64,000 bases of DNA from Mycobacterium lacus (GTDB lineage: Bacteria > Actinomycetota > Actinomycetes > Mycobacteriales > Mycobacteriaceae). Both the position numbers and the translations under genes were made by a program. Under the pieces are notes generated by a model, which was not told where the DNA came from, ran no database searches, and saw only the letters and a program-made list of their open reading frames with translations. Positions 27,429 through 36,686 of this stretch are shown here, piece by piece; positions within the stretch are counted from its first letter, which is position 1; each line of letters opens with the position of its first letter. The stretch is taken from assembly GCF_010731535.1 (NCBI RefSeq), contig NZ_AP022581.1:744001-808000 (forward strand), given 5' to 3'.

Positions 27429-28442
27429 CTAGTGCGCCAAGACGTTCACGCCCCACCGGAACACCGGGGGCAGTAGTGCACACGCCGGCACGATGGCCCG
27501 GCGCGCCGCGCGTGGCGTGCTGGCCAGCACCAGCCCGCGGGTGAGCAGCCGGTAGTCGCGGGTAACCCGGCGCCACGCGGCCTCATACGACGACGGTGCG
27601 TCGTCGACGATGGCGCGGACCGCCGCGGCGGCCTGCTTGACGGCAAGGCTGATGCCTTCGCCGGTCAGGGCGTCCTCGTAGCCGGCCGCGTCGCCGACCA
27701 ACAGCACGCGTCCGGCGACGCGGCGCGACACCACCTGCCGCAGCGGGCCGCAGCCGCGTGCCTGCCCGCGGCCCATACCTTGCAGGTGGTTGGCCAGCCA
27801 TGGAAACCACTCCAGTTCGGGCCGCCGACGGGACAGGATCGCCACGCCGACCAGATCCGGCTCCACCGGAGTCACGTACGCCTCACCCCAACGGGACCAA
27901 TGCACTTCGACAAACTCCGACCATGTCTGCAGCCGGAAGTGCCATCGCACGCCATAGCGACGCGGTGTTCCGGCCGTCGCTTCGATCCCGACGGCGCGGC
28001 GGACCGGCGAATGCAGTCCGTCCGCCGCCACCAACCATTTCGCGCGCACACCAGCGGCCGTCACCCCATGGGCGTCTTGTTGGACGCTGGTCACGCGCGC
28101 CCGGATCCATTCGGTGTCTTGCTCTTTGGCCCGCGCCGCCAGCGAGGCATGCAGCGTGGTGCGTCGCACCCCCCGGCCCGGCCCGTCGCGAAACCGCGCC
28201 TCGGCCCGGCGATGTTCGCTCACATACGCGATCCCGTGAAACGGCATGCCGGTCGGGTCGACGCCCAGCGACGTCAGTTCGGCCAGGCCGCCGGGCATCA
28301 GCCCCTCGCCGCAGGCCTTGTCGATCGGATTGTCTCGCGGCTCGGCCACGATCACCGAAAGACCTTGGGCGCGAGCGTGTAACGCCGTGGCGAGGCCACC
28401 GGGGCCGCCGCCGGCGATCAGCAGATCGGCGTCATATGCCAT
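27429..28442 (-). CDS. FAD-dependent hydroxylase/reductase (Rv1138c-like, SrsC-like)
   Basis: A 337-aa flavoprotein. The N-terminus has the dinucleotide fold (LLIAGGGPGGLATALHARAQ) and the flavin-phosphate motif GDAAGYEDALTGEGISLAVKQ follows near residue 255. It belongs to the geranylgeranyl-reductase/aromatic-hydroxylase group. It is the third gene of a minus-strand operon after a type III PKS and an ICMT-type methyltransferase; in Streptomyces the corresponding enzyme oxidises the phenolic lipid ring to a quinone. I chose the ATG at 28442; an extra 24 bp of open frame upstream lies within a repeat element. Confidence 0.87.
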   Translation of the reverse strand: MAYDADLLIAGGGPGGLATALHARAQGLSVIVAEPRDNPIDKACGEGLMPGGLAELTSLGVDPTGMPFHGIAYVSEHRRAEARFRDGPGRGVRRTTLHASLAARAKEQDTEWIRARVTSVQQDAHGVTAAGVRAKWLVAADGLHSPVRRAVGIEATAGTPRRYGVRWHFRLQTWSEFVEVHWSRWGEAYVTPVEPDLVGVAILSRRRPELEWFPWLANHLQGMGRGQARGCGPLRQVVSRRVAGRVLLVGDAAGYEDALTGEGISLAVKQAAAAVRAIVDDAPSSYEAAWRRVTRDYRLLTRGLVLASTPRAARRAIVPACALLPPVFRWGVNVLAH

Positions 28443-28518
28443 GAGCGCCGCTCCTCTCCCCCGCAAGCGGGAGGTGCCCCCACATCGCTTCGCTCTGCAT
28501 CGTCGCCGGCGCGGGTCG
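28443..28518. repeat. MIRU-type element between operon genes
   Basis: The spacer between the methyltransferase stop and the hydroxylase start consists almost entirely of a sequence like a mycobacterial interspersed repetitive unit. It contains GCGCCGCTCCTC at one end, CATCGCTTCGCTCTGCATCG, then TCGCCGGCGCGGGTCGTC at the other, and an inner hairpin (CCCCCGCAAGCGGGAGG). MIRUs typically sit between genes of an operon, as here. One copy only. Confidence 0.6.
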
Positions 28519-29028
28519 TCATGTGTAGCCCAGCGCGGAGTTCTCCACCCGGATGCGCACGCTCAGCAACACCGCATTCGCCAGCGTGAAGCCGACCGCG
28601 GTCAGCCATGCGGTGTGCACCATCGGCAACGCGAACCCTTCGGCCACCACTGCAACATAATTCGGGTGGTGCATCAAGCGGTACGGACCCCGGCGCACCA
28701 GCGGCGCGTGGGGCAACACGATCACGCGGGTGTTCCACCGCCGGCCCAACGACTTGACACACCACCAGCGCAGCGCCTGGCTCAACACCAGCACGGCCAG
28801 CATCGGCCACCCAAGCCACGGTATGAACGGGCGGTGCAGCGCCCACGGTTCGAGGATGCAGCCAAGCAACAGCCCCGTATGCAGGACGACCATGACGACG
28901 TAGTGTGGGCGACCAAACTCCTTGCCGCCCTGGGCGAAGGACCAGCGTGCATTGCGCTGAGCCACCACCAGCTCCGCGAGGCGTTCGATGACGACCGCCC
29001 CGATCAGCAGGTGATACGGCCCTACCAC
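28519..29028 (-). CDS. ICMT-family methyltransferase (Rv1139c-like, SrsB-like)
   Basis: A 169-aa membrane protein of the isoprenylcysteine carboxyl methyltransferase family. It has about four hydrophobic segments and the SAM-binding pattern near residue 115 (RRGPYRLMHHPNYVAVV, then a hydrophobic C-terminal segment). In bacterial type III PKS operons such enzymes O-methylate phenolic lipids. It starts at 29028, overlapping the PKS stop by 7 bp, so translation is coupled. The substrate is inferred from the operon. Confidence 0.88.
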   Translation of the reverse strand: MVGPYHLLIGAVVIERLAELVVAQRNARWSFAQGGKEFGRPHYVVMVVLHTGLLLGCILEPWALHRPFIPWLGWPMLAVLVLSQALRWWCVKSLGRRWNTRVIVLPHAPLVRRGPYRLMHHPNYVAVVAEGFALPMVHTAWLTAVGFTLANAVLLSVRIRVENSALGYT

Positions 29029-30119
29029 TTGAACAGCACGAGTTCGGAGGAGAAACCCGGGCCCATCGCGATCATCAGGCCAATCGAGCCCGGTGGTGGC
29101 GGATCGGCCATAGTCGGCCGCAGCACGTCCAGCACCGACACCGATGAAAGGTTGCCGTTGTCGCGCAACGAATCTCGGGTGCGCTCCAGGGCGTCAGCGG
29201 GTAGCTCGAGCGCATCCTCGACGGCGTCGATAACCTTCGGGCCGGCGGCGTGCAGGACCCATGTCGACACGTCGGTGGTGCTCAGCCCGTGGTCGCCGAG
29301 GAACCTCCGGACATCGTCGCCCAGGTATTTCTCGACGACGGTCGTCACCTCGACCGACAAAATGATCCGGAACCCGTAACTGCCGACCTTCCAGCCCAGC
29401 ACTTCCTCGGTATCGGGATAGATCCGGCTGCGGGTGGCCAGTAACTTAGGCCCGGCCGCTGCCCGGTCGGCGCCGGTCACGATGAGGGCGGCGGCGCCGT
29501 CACCGAACAGGCTGGAGGCGACGAGATTGGCCACCGAACGGTCGTCGCGCTGAACGGTAAGCGAGCACAGTTCGACCGCCAGCAGCGCGGCCACGTGGTT
29601 GGGAAAGCCGCGCAGGTAGTCATGCACGCGCGCGAGGCCGGCCGCGCCGCCGACACAGCCCAATCCGAACAGTGGCACGCGCTTTACGTCGGGTCGCAGT
29701 CCCACCCGCGTGGCCAGCCGCCCCTCCAGCGACGGGACAGTGAGCCCGGTGATCGTTGTCGAAAAGACGATATCGACCTCTGCCGGCTTGACCTTGGCGT
29801 CATCGAGCGCCTCGAGCAGCGCCCGCTCGCCCAGGTCGAGCGCGACGTCGAGGTAGGCATCGTTTGCCTCGGTGAAGCCGCTCAGCTCGGGGTATCGCGA
29901 CAGTGGCAGCGCAAGCTGGCGGGCCTGGACCCCGCTGGTCACAGCGAACCGCCGAAAATCCGGGCCGGCAAAGTCGGTCAGTGCCGCAATGGTCTCCTCC
30001 TGGCTGTATCGGTGCGGCGGAAACGTCACGGCCACGCCCGCGATGGTCGGATTAGCTGTCGTGCCGGCCGTCGGTGCTTGCGCACCGAGACACGCCAAAT
30101 TACCCCCAGTTGTCTCCAT
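29022..30119 (-). CDS. Type III polyketide synthase (chalcone/resorcinol synthase family)
   Basis: A 365-aa type III PKS. The catalytic triad is visible: Cys in LFGLGCVGGAAG, His in WVLHAAGPKV and Asn in SLRDNGNLSS, with the C-terminal GFSSELVLFKW block. These enzymes extend long fatty acyl-CoA starters with malonyl-CoA to give alkylpyrones or alkylresorcinols. It heads an operon with an ICMT-type methyltransferase and an FAD hydroxylase, matching Streptomyces srsABC, so a methylated phenolic lipid or quinone is expected. The ATG at 30119 is chosen; a GTG at 30131 is possible. M. tuberculosis keeps homologues of the other two genes here, but I do not recall a PKS beside them. Confidence 0.92.
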   Translation of the reverse strand: METTGGNLACLGAQAPTAGTTANPTIAGVAVTFPPHRYSQEETIAALTDFAGPDFRRFAVTSGVQARQLALPLSRYPELSGFTEANDAYLDVALDLGERALLEALDDAKVKPAEVDIVFSTTITGLTVPSLEGRLATRVGLRPDVKRVPLFGLGCVGGAAGLARVHDYLRGFPNHVAALLAVELCSLTVQRDDRSVANLVASSLFGDGAAALIVTGADRAAAGPKLLATRSRIYPDTEEVLGWKVGSYGFRIILSVEVTTVVEKYLGDDVRRFLGDHGLSTTDVSTWVLHAAGPKVIDAVEDALELPADALERTRDSLRDNGNLSSVSVLDVLRPTMADPPPPGSIGLMIAMGPGFSSELVLFKW

Positions 30120-30235
30120 GTAATGAGTCACGTTACTGCCACCGACTAGGTTCAGCCGCCGCCGGTTGGGGGCGTTGACCTGCGCACCCTTGCGGGCGCC
30201 GCCCCGCCCGGGCCCGGACCGGCGTGCGCTCGATG

Positions 30236-31906
30236 TCAGCCGGATCGGCCGGCGGCGCCAGCGGCACCGGACGCGCCGGCTTTGCCGGATCCCCCGGGCG
30301 CGCCGGGGTTACCGTCGCCGCCGAGCCCGGTTCCGGGCAGGCCACCAACGCCGCCCGCGCCACCGGCGCCCCCGGCCCCACCGCTGCCGCCGGCGCCGCC
30401 AGCGCCCGAGCTGCCCGAGTGACCAAACAGGCCACCCGCCCCGCCGGCGCCGCCGTTGCCGCCGTTGCCGCCGTCGCCACCTGCGCCGCCGTTGCCGCCG
30501 GTGCCGCCGTCGCCGCCACTGCCGCCCAAGTTGACGCCGTTGCCACCGTGGCCGCCGTTACCGCCGGTCCCTCCGACGTCGCCAGCGCCGCCGCCGCCGC
30601 CGTCGCCGCCGATGCCGCCGGCGCCGCCGATACCGAACAGCAATCCGCCACGACCGCCGGCACCCCCGGCGCCGCCGCTGCCGCCGCCGGCCGCCGAAGC
30701 CCCGACACCGCCGAAGCCGCCCAGGCCGCCATCGCCGCCGCTGGCGTTGAATAAACCTTCACCACCATTGCCGCCGTTGCCGCCGCTGGCACCGGTGCCG
30801 CCGGTACCGCCCGCGCCACCGTGCCCGCCGGCACTCGGTGCCGGCCCGGCCGTCGCGTCACCGCCGTTACCCCCGTCGCCGCCCGGGTCGCCAGTGGCGC
30901 CGTTGCCCCCATTGCCGCCATCGCCCCCGAATGCCGGGCCGCCGTTGGCGGTGGCGTCGCCACCCCGGCCGCCGTCGCCGCCGGTCGCGCCGACGGTACC
31001 GGCGAAGCCGTTACCGCCGTCACCACCGCGTCCACCGTGGGCAGCGTCGGCTTTGGATGTAGCGACGCCGGCGCCGCCGGCACCGCCGTCGCCGCCGGCC
31101 TGGCCGTTCATGGCGCCGGGATCACCGGATCCACCATCGCCTCCGGTCACTGTGGTGCCGTTAGGAGTGCCCGGGGTGCCATTGTTCGCCTGGCTGGTAG
31201 GGGGAACGAAGCCGGGATTCATCCCGTTGGCGCCGGCGCCGCCGGCGCCGCCCGCGCCGCCCGCCCCGCCGTTGCCGAACAGCAGCCCGCCATTGCCGCC
31301 GTCGCCGCCGCGCGCGCCGGGCCCACCGGCAACGCCCGGCCCGCCGGCCCCGCCCGCCCCGCCGGCAACGCCCGGCCCGCCGGCCCCGCCCGCCCCGCCG
31401 TTGCCGATCAGCCCGGCATCCCCGCCTCTGGTGCCGGCGACCCCGGGTGTGGTGCTGTTGTAGCCGTTGCCGCCGTTGCCGTAGAGCAGCCCGCCGGGAC
31501 CGCCGGGCTGCCCCGGCATCGTCGCGTTGGCACCGTTGCCGATCAGCGGGCGACCCAGCAGCGTCTGGGTGGGCGCGTTGATCAGGCCCAGCACGTTCTG
31601 CTCCAGCACCTGCAGCGGCGACACGTTGGCGGCCTCGGCGGTCACATACGCGCCCGCGCCCGCGGTCAGCGCACGGACAAACTGATCGTGAAACGCGGCT
31701 GCGTCGGTGCAAACTGCCTGATATCCCTGAGCGTGCGCCCCGAACACTGCTGCCACCGCGGCCGACACCTCGTCCTCGGCGGCGGCCAGTATCGCCGTGG
31801 TCGGGGCCGCCGCCGCGGCGTTGGCCGCTCTGATCGCCGAACCGATACTCGCCAAATCCGTTGCGGTAGCGGATAACATCTGCGGTTGCGCGACCATGAA
31901 CGACAT
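30236..31906 (-). CDS. PE_PGRS family protein
   Basis: A 556-aa PE_PGRS protein. The PE domain spans 1-95 ([40 protein letters not shown]), followed by [20 protein letters not shown] and a PGRS domain of GGxGG repeats with short variable inserts. Export by a type VII system (ESX-5) is expected for the family. The ATG at 31906 has a strong ribosome site (GGAGGTTTACTC). The C-terminus ends in repeats ([11 protein letters not shown]) without the usual closing block, so the 3' end may be altered. The frame is open far upstream through a tandem repeat, which is not coding. Confidence 0.9.
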   Translation of the reverse strand: MSFMVAQPQMLSATATDLASIGSAIRAANAAAAAPTTAILAAAEDEVSAAVAAVFGAHAQGYQAVCTDAAAFHDQFVRALTAGAGAYVTAEAANVSPLQVLEQNVLGLINAPTQTLLGRPLIGNGANATMPGQPGGPGGLLYGNGGNGYNSTTPGVAGTRGGDAGLIGNGGAGGAGGPGVAGGAGGAGGPGVAGGPGARGGDGGNGGLLFGNGGAGGAGGAGGAGANGMNPGFVPPTSQANNGTPGTPNGTTVTGGDGGSGDPGAMNGQAGGDGGAGGAGVATSKADAAHGGRGGDGGNGFAGTVGATGGDGGRGGDATANGGPAFGGDGGNGGNGATGDPGGDGGNGGDATAGPAPSAGGHGGAGGTGGTGASGGNGGNGGEGLFNASGGDGGLGGFGGVGASAAGGGSGGAGGAGGRGGLLFGIGGAGGIGGDGGGGGAGDVGGTGGNGGHGGNGVNLGGSGGDGGTGGNGGAGGDGGNGGNGGAGGAGGLFGHSGSSGAGGAGGSGGAGGAGGAGGVGGLPGTGLGGDGNPGAPGGSGKAGASGAAGAAGRSG

Positions 31907-31986
31907 GAGTAAACCTCCAACCCGCGGAGTGCCCCCGCAGGAGCAAATCGTATGTGGACCGGGCGGACACCGCCAGAGGCCGCGGC

Positions 31987-32380
31987 CCGTCTCCTTCTCG
32001 GGCCGTTCCACGGCCCGCATCGTCGACGGGCTGAGCCTGATTGCCCGTTTCCTTCTCGGGCCGTTGCGCGGCCCGCATCGTCGACGGGCTGAGCCTGATT
32101 GCCCGTCTCCTTCTCGGGCCGTTGCGCGGCCCGCATCGTCGACGGGCTGAGCCTGATTGCCCGTCTCCTTCTCGGGCCGTTGCACGGCCCGCATCGTCGA
32201 CGGGCTGAGCCTGATTGCCCGTCTCCTTCTCGGGCCGTTGCACGGCCCGCATCGTCGACGGGCTGAGCCTGATTGCCCGTCTCCTTCTCGGGCCGTTCCA
32301 CGGCCCGCATCGTCGACGGGCTGAGCCTGATTGCCCGTCTCCTTCTCGGGCCGTTCCACGGCCCGCATCGTCGACGGGCT
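31987..32380. repeat. VNTR: 58-bp unit, six full copies and one partial
   Basis: Units begin at 31987, 32045, 32103, 32161, 32219, 32277 and 32335 (the last is 45-46 bp). Each carries CCTTCTCGGGCCGTT, a hairpin (GGGCCGT-NNN-ACGGCCC in five copies, a weaker TTGCG variant in two) and CATCGTCGACGGGCTGAGCC. Copies differ mainly at the hairpin loop. The unit is 58 bp, so the repeat is not coding. It lies between a PE_PGRS gene and a pseudogene start, and copy number should differ between strains. Confidence 0.92.
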
Positions 32381-32391
32381 AGGGTCGGAAA

Positions 32392-32918
32392 ATGCGGATT
32401 CTGGTGACCGGCGCCACCGGCTACGTCGGATCGTGCCTGGTGACCGCACTGCTGGCGGATGGCCATCGGGTGCTGGCCGCGACCCGAAACCCGGCTGGTG
32501 GCATCGCGGTTCACGGCGATCGCGCTACCGGTGCCTCCCGGCCTGGCTTCAGACCTGGTGGAGTCGCTGGACCACCCGATGCGGGCGTTCCGCCAGCGGC
32601 CTACGAGGTCTTGTGCCCGACCCGCCCGGCGGCTTGTTCGGGGTCGAGGAGGCCATCGCGCCGGCATTGGCGGACTCGACGGACCGCGCGCCGCGGCCCG
32701 TCAACGCCCTGGCCGATCCTCATCACCTCGCCGGCACCGATCCGGCGTGGGCCGGCGGTGATGCTTTGCGCATCCGGCGGCTCGCCGGAGCCATCGCTCC
32801 ACCCATCGCACGGCCCACCCTGGGGTTGGTGAACGGCGTTCCCGGCCCGTTCGCCGGTGCGCTGCGAACCGGCCCCGCCGTCCTGATCACCCTGACCCCG
32901 AAGGTTCGCCCGGCATGA
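32392..32918 (+). pseudogene. NAD(P)-binding dehydrogenase/epimerase relic
   Basis: A clear beginning ([35 protein letters not shown]) is followed by a jump to the far C-terminal part of the same family, spread over other frames: [20 protein letters not shown], then RDLVPDPPGG-like GLRGLVPDPPGGLFGVEEAI, PVNALADPHHLAGTDPAWAG and GDALRIRRLAGAIAPPI, ending VRPA. About 270 residues in the middle are missing and there are frame changes, so it is a dead gene. Its stop overlaps the following start by 4 bp. Confidence 0.65.
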
Positions 32919-33637
32919 GTCAGCCCACCAGTCCCCACCGCACCGGCGTTGTCGAAGAGTTTCGTCGCGCGATCACCAATGTGGCTGTGCCACATCATGA
33001 ACCGCCCGCAGTGATACGGCGCCGGCGCATCGTCGTCGGCGTCACTCTGGTGATCGGCGCAGCGGTCCTGGGCTTTTCGCTGAGGCGGGCACCGGGCGAG
33101 CCGAGCTTCTACTGGCTGACCATGGCGCTGGCGGTCGTGTGGGGCGTCGGTGCGCTGATCTCCGGGCCGCTGCATCTGGGTGGCATCTGCTGGCGCGGCC
33201 GAAACCAGCGCCCGGTCATCACCGGGACCACCATCGGCCTACTGCTCGGAGGCATCTTCGTGCTGGGCGGGCTGATCACCAAGGAACTTCCGCGCACAGC
33301 CGAGTTGATCACGCGCGTACTGCAATTCGTCCATCAGGGATCGTTTCTACTGATCGTGCTGATCGCCCTCGCCAACGGCATCGCGGAGGAGATGTTTTTC
33401 CGCGGAGCGCTGTACACCGCGCTGGGCCGGCACCATCCCGTGGCCATCTCGACCCTGCTGTACATCGGCGCCATCATGGCCACTGGGAACCCGACGCTCG
33501 GTTTCGCGGCGATCATCCTGGGGACGGTGTGCGCGCTGGAACGCCGGGCCACCGGCGGGATATTGGCGCCGGTGCTGACCCATTTTGTCTGGGGTCTGAT
33601 CATGGTGCTCGCGCTTCCGCCGGTGTTCGGCGTCTGA
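32915..33637 (+). CDS. CPBP-family intramembrane protease (Rv1140-like)
   Basis: A 240-aa membrane protein with about six hydrophobic segments. It shows the CPBP (Abi) motifs: GIAEEMFFRGALYTAL (EExxxR, metal and catalysis), GNPTLGFAAIILGTVCA, and HFVWGLIMVL near the C-terminus. The family includes CAAX prenyl proteases and bacteriocin-immunity-like proteins; the substrate here is not known. The ATG overlaps the stop of the upstream pseudogene. The mostly polar first 40 residues are cytoplasmic. Confidence 0.88.
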   Translation: MSQPTSPHRTGVVEEFRRAITNVAVPHHEPPAVIRRRRIVVGVTLVIGAAVLGFSLRRAPGEPSFYWLTMALAVVWGVGALISGPLHLGGICWRGRNQRPVITGTTIGLLLGGIFVLGGLITKELPRTAELITRVLQFVHQGSFLLIVLIALANGIAEEMFFRGALYTALGRHHPVAISTLLYIGAIMATGNPTLGFAAIILGTVCALERRATGGILAPVLTHFVWGLIMVLALPPVFGV

Positions 33638-33641
33638 GCGC

Positions 33642-34445
33642 TCAGGAGCCGGTGAACGTAGGGGTGCGGCGTTGCCGGAACGCCGATGCGCCCTCGACGA
33701 AGTCGCTAGCTTGCAGCAGGAGCGCCTGGCCCTGCAATTCGCGGGCGAAAGCGGGTTCCAATTCCAGAGTGGCCGCGTTGATCGCTTCCTTGGTCTTGGC
33801 GAACGCAATCGGAGGGCCCGCGAGTAACCTCTCGATGACCTTGTCCACCTCGGCCTGGAAGTCGGCCGCCGGATAGACGGCGCTGACCAGGCCGCAGGCC
33901 AAGGCCTCGACGGCCGGCACCTGCTCGGCCAGCAGCGCCATCCGCATCGCCCGGATCCGGCCAACCGCGGCCGCCACCGTCGCCGAGGCGCCGCCGTCGG
34001 GCATCAATCCGATATTCGTGTAGGCGAGCGTGAAAAACGCGTTCTCAGAAGCCAATACGAGGTCACACGCGAGCGCGAGCGAAACGCCGCAACCGGCCGC
34101 CGGCCCCTGCACGACGGCGACGACCGGGTGCGGCATCGCCGCGATCGCTCGCACCGCGCGATTGCACGCCTCCACGTAGGTCATTGCCGAGCCGCTGCCC
34201 CAGAAATCGGCCAGGGTGATGGCCCCGCCCGAGCTGAAGCCGCGGCCGGCACCGCCCAAGCGGACCACCTTCACCCGTGGGTCGCCGCCCGCGCGCTCCA
34301 TGACATCGGCCATTCCCTCCAGCATCGGCGGCGTCAGCGAGTTGAGGCTCTCGGGGCGATCGATGGTCACCGACAGCACCCCGTCCACCAGGCTGACAGC
34401 AAGACCCGCGACAATTGTCTGCGTGTCGATACCCGAATTCGACAT
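33642..34445 (-). CDS. Enoyl-CoA hydratase/isomerase (EchA10/11-like)
   Basis: A 267-aa crotonase. Motifs: VTIDRPESLNSL, RLGGAGRGFSSGGAITLAD, VVAVVQGPAAGCGVSLALAC and FTLAYTNIGLMPDGGASATV. The C-terminus (QRRTPTFTGS) is typical of the family. M. tuberculosis has two adjacent paralogues in this place (echA10 and echA11), this window only one. The lack of acidic catalytic residues at GPAAG and LMPDGG positions hints at an isomerase or non-hydratase role. The ATG at 34445 is chosen; the frame upstream overlaps the divergent mcr promoter. Confidence 0.88.
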   Translation of the reverse strand: MSNSGIDTQTIVAGLAVSLVDGVLSVTIDRPESLNSLTPPMLEGMADVMERAGGDPRVKVVRLGGAGRGFSSGGAITLADFWGSGSAMTYVEACNRAVRAIAAMPHPVVAVVQGPAAGCGVSLALACDLVLASENAFFTLAYTNIGLMPDGGASATVAAAVGRIRAMRMALLAEQVPAVEALACGLVSAVYPAADFQAEVDKVIERLLAGPPIAFAKTKEAINAATLELEPAFARELQGQALLLQASDFVEGASAFRQRRTPTFTGS

Positions 34446-34546
34446 GCGCATAACTCTAGGCGACGACGCAGTTGCGACGGTATGAACGACATGCCTTTCC
34501 TTCGGCCCCGGTGAGGGGCCCGCCGCCGCGCACGAAAGGTCGGTAC

Positions 34547-35671
34547 ATGATGGCGGGACCGCTGAACGGGCTGCGAGTCGTCGAGTTGGCCGGCATCGGG
34601 CCGGGCCCCCACGCCGCGATGATCCTCGGTGATCTCGGCGCCGACGTGGTGCGCATCGACCGCCCGTCAGCCGGGCCTGGCGGCACAGCAAAGGACGCTA
34701 TGTTGCGCAACCGGCGCATCGTGACCGCGGATCTGAAGTCCGACCAGGGCCGTGAGCTGGTGCTCAAGCTCGTCGCCAAGGCCGACGTCATGATCGAGGG
34801 CTATCGCCCCGGTGTCACCGAGCGGCTCGGCCTGGGCCCCGAAGACTGCGCGAAGGTCAATGACCGGCTGATCTATGCCCGCATGACCGGATGGGGCCAG
34901 ACCGGCCCACGCAGCCAGCAGGCCGGTCACGACATCAACTACATCTCGCTTAACGGCGTCCTACACGCCATCGGTCGGGCGGGCGAGCGGCCGGTGCCGC
35001 CGCTGAACCTGGTCGGTGATTTCGGTGGCGGCTCGATGTTCCTGCTGGTCGGCATCCTGGCCGCACTGTGGGAGCGGCAGAGGTCCGGCAGGGGACAGGT
35101 CGTCGACGCCGCGATGGTCGACGGCTCCAGCGTGCTGGTGCAGATGATGTGGGCGATGCGCGCCTCGGGCATGTGGTCGGACACCCGTGGCACCAACATG
35201 CTCGACGGCGGCGCGCCCTACTACGACACCTACGAGTGCGCCGACGGCCGCTACGTCGCCGTCGGCGCGATCGAGCCGCAGTTCTACTCCGCCCTGCTGG
35301 CCGGGCTGGGGCTGGACGGCGCCGACCTGCCGCCGCAGAACGACGTCACCCGCTGGCCCGAACTGCGGGCCGTGCTTACGGAGGCGTTCGCCGGTCGCGA
35401 CCGGGATCATTGGGCCAAGGTGTTCGCCGACTCCGACGCCTGCGTGACGCCGGTGCTGGCGTTCGGCGAGGTGCACGACGAGCCGCACATCACCGAGCGG
35501 CGCACCTTCTATGAGGTGAACGGCGGTTTGCAGCCGATGCCGGCGCCGCGGTTCTCGCGGACCATGCCGGACCAACCACGCCCGCCGGGCGCGCCCGAGA
35601 ACGACATCGAAGCGGTAGTCCGCAGTTGGAGCGATGACGAAGGAGTCGCATGGAGATCAGGGACGCCGTAG
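34547..35671 (+). CDS. mcr: Alpha-methylacyl-CoA racemase Mcr
   Basis: Mcr interconverts (R)- and (S)-2-methylacyl-CoA, needed to break down methyl-branched fatty acids and the cholesterol side chain. It is a class III CoA-transferase-fold protein of 374 aa. Key residues known from M. tuberculosis Mcr are visible: His in [14 protein letters not shown], Asp in [13 protein letters not shown] and Glu in [15 protein letters not shown]. Two ATGs (34547, 34550) follow GAAAGG. The C-terminus overlaps the next gene by 22 bp in another frame, so the two are co-expressed. Confidence 0.94.
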   Translation: MMAGPLNGLRVVELAGIGPGPHAAMILGDLGADVVRIDRPSAGPGGTAKDAMLRNRRIVTADLKSDQGRELVLKLVAKADVMIEGYRPGVTERLGLGPEDCAKVNDRLIYARMTGWGQTGPRSQQAGHDINYISLNGVLHAIGRAGERPVPPLNLVGDFGGGSMFLLVGILAALWERQRSGRGQVVDAAMVDGSSVLVQMMWAMRASGMWSDTRGTNMLDGGAPYYDTYECADGRYVAVGAIEPQFYSALLAGLGLDGADLPPQNDVTRWPELRAVLTEAFAGRDRDHWAKVFADSDACVTPVLAFGEVHDEPHITERRTFYEVNGGLQPMPAPRFSRTMPDQPRPPGAPENDIEAVVRSWSDDEGVAWRSGTP

Positions 35672-36402
35672 CGGTCGTCACCGGTGGCGCGTCGGGTTTG
35701 GGCCTGGCGACCACCAAGCGGCTGTTGGACGCCGGGGCACAGGTCGTGGTGCTGGACCTCAGGGGCGACGACGTGGTCGGCGAGCTGGGGGATCGTGCGC
35801 GCTTCGCGCTGGCCGATGTCACCGACGAGGCCGCGGTCGCCGGCGCCCTGGACAGCGCGCAATCAATGGGCCCGCTGCGCATCGTCGTCAACTGCGCCGG
35901 CACCGGCAACGCGATTCGCGTGCTGGGCCGCGACGGCGTCTTCCCGTTGGATGCTTTCCGCAAGATCGTGGATATCAACCTGGTGGGCACGTTCAACGTG
36001 CTGCGGCTGGGCGCCGAGCGAATCGCCAAGACCGAGCCCCTCGGGGAGGAGCGCGGCGTCATCATCAACACCGCGTCGGTGGCCGCGTTCGATGGCCAGG
36101 TCGGGCAGGCCGCCTACTCGGCGTCCAAGGGTGGCGTCGTCGGGATGACCCTGCCGATCGCGCGCGACCTGGCCAGCCACCGCATCCGGGTGGTCACGAT
36201 CGCGCCCGGGTTGTTCGACACCCCGCTGCTGGCCTCCCTGCCCGAGGACGCCCGAGCCTCACTCGGCAAGCAGGTTCCGCATCCGTCGCGGCTGGGCAAC
36301 CCGGACGAGTACGGGGCTTTGGCCGTGCACATCATCGAAAACCCGATGCTCAACGGCGAGGTCATCCGCCTGGACGGCGCCATCCGCATGGCGCCGCGCT
36401 AG
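35650..36402 (+). CDS. Short-chain dehydrogenase (HSD10-like, Rv1144-like)
   Basis: A 250-aa SDR with all catalytic parts: [23 protein letters not shown], a Ser in [14 protein letters not shown] and [14 protein letters not shown], then [20 protein letters not shown]. Overall it is most like 3-hydroxyacyl-CoA dehydrogenase type 2 (HSD10). It starts inside the mcr 3' end (22-bp overlap), so a role with branched acyl-CoA oxidation is likely. The ATG at 35650 follows GAAGGAGTCGC. Confidence 0.93.
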   Translation: MEIRDAVAVVTGGASGLGLATTKRLLDAGAQVVVLDLRGDDVVGELGDRARFALADVTDEAAVAGALDSAQSMGPLRIVVNCAGTGNAIRVLGRDGVFPLDAFRKIVDINLVGTFNVLRLGAERIAKTEPLGEERGVIINTASVAAFDGQVGQAAYSASKGGVVGMTLPIARDLASHRIRVVTIAPGLFDTPLLASLPEDARASLGKQVPHPSRLGNPDEYGALAVHIIENPMLNGEVIRLDGAIRMAPR

Positions 36403-36424
36403 ATCGACAGCAGAAACGAATAAA

Positions 36425-36443
36425 CCCCCCGCATCGCGGGGGG
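36425..36443. terminator. Stem-loop terminator after the mcr-SDR operon
   Basis: CCCCCCGC-ATC-GCGGGGGG starts 23 bp after the SDR stop: an 8-bp all-GC stem with a 3-bp loop. No U-tract follows, as is common in mycobacteria. It is likely to end the mcr-SDR transcript. Confidence 0.75.
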
Positions 36444-36530
36444 CCCAAATCGGAACCAAGCTATCGACGAAACCATCGGGTGATGGCGGGTTCGGCCATC
36501 AGCAGCCGAGCAAGCACACTCATGATCGGC

Positions 36531-36686
36531 TCAGCTTGCCGTAGGCAGCGGATGCCAGTCTTCGAGCTGCTCCGAGGTCTCGCCTTCCACCAGCATGTCG
36601 CCATGGTAGAGAGCGTCGAAGTCAGCCTTGATGACGTCGGCACTCGAGTCGTCGATCCACATGGCACCGAGCCTAGGAGTCGCCAT
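36531..36686 (-). CDS. Possible small acidic protein (43-51 aa)
   Basis: On the minus strand an ORF reads MWIDDSSADVIKADFDALYH then GDMLVEGETSEQLEDWHPLP and stops. With an ATG at 36686 it has 51 codons, with the ATG at 36662 43. Composition is acidic and protein-like, unlike shadow frames. It lies alone in the 530-bp gap between a terminator and the mmpL13 promoter. There is no strong ribosome site and I do not recognise a family. Confidence 0.4.
   Translation of the reverse strand: MATPRLGAMWIDDSSADVIKADFDALYHGDMLVEGETSEQLEDWHPLPTAS

Noticed and set aside
30456..31463. Proline-rich plus-strand ORF antisense to the second PE_PGRS gene
   Set aside because: Same shadow effect of the repeat on the opposite strand.
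31987..32380. CRISPR array
   Set aside because: The 58-bp units are directly adjacent with no variable spacers and no cas genes nearby; it is a VNTR.
31907..32449. N-terminal extension of the second PE_PGRS gene through the repeat array
   Set aside because: The PE domain must begin at MSFMVAQPQ with its strong ribosome site; the upstream frame is repeat-derived.
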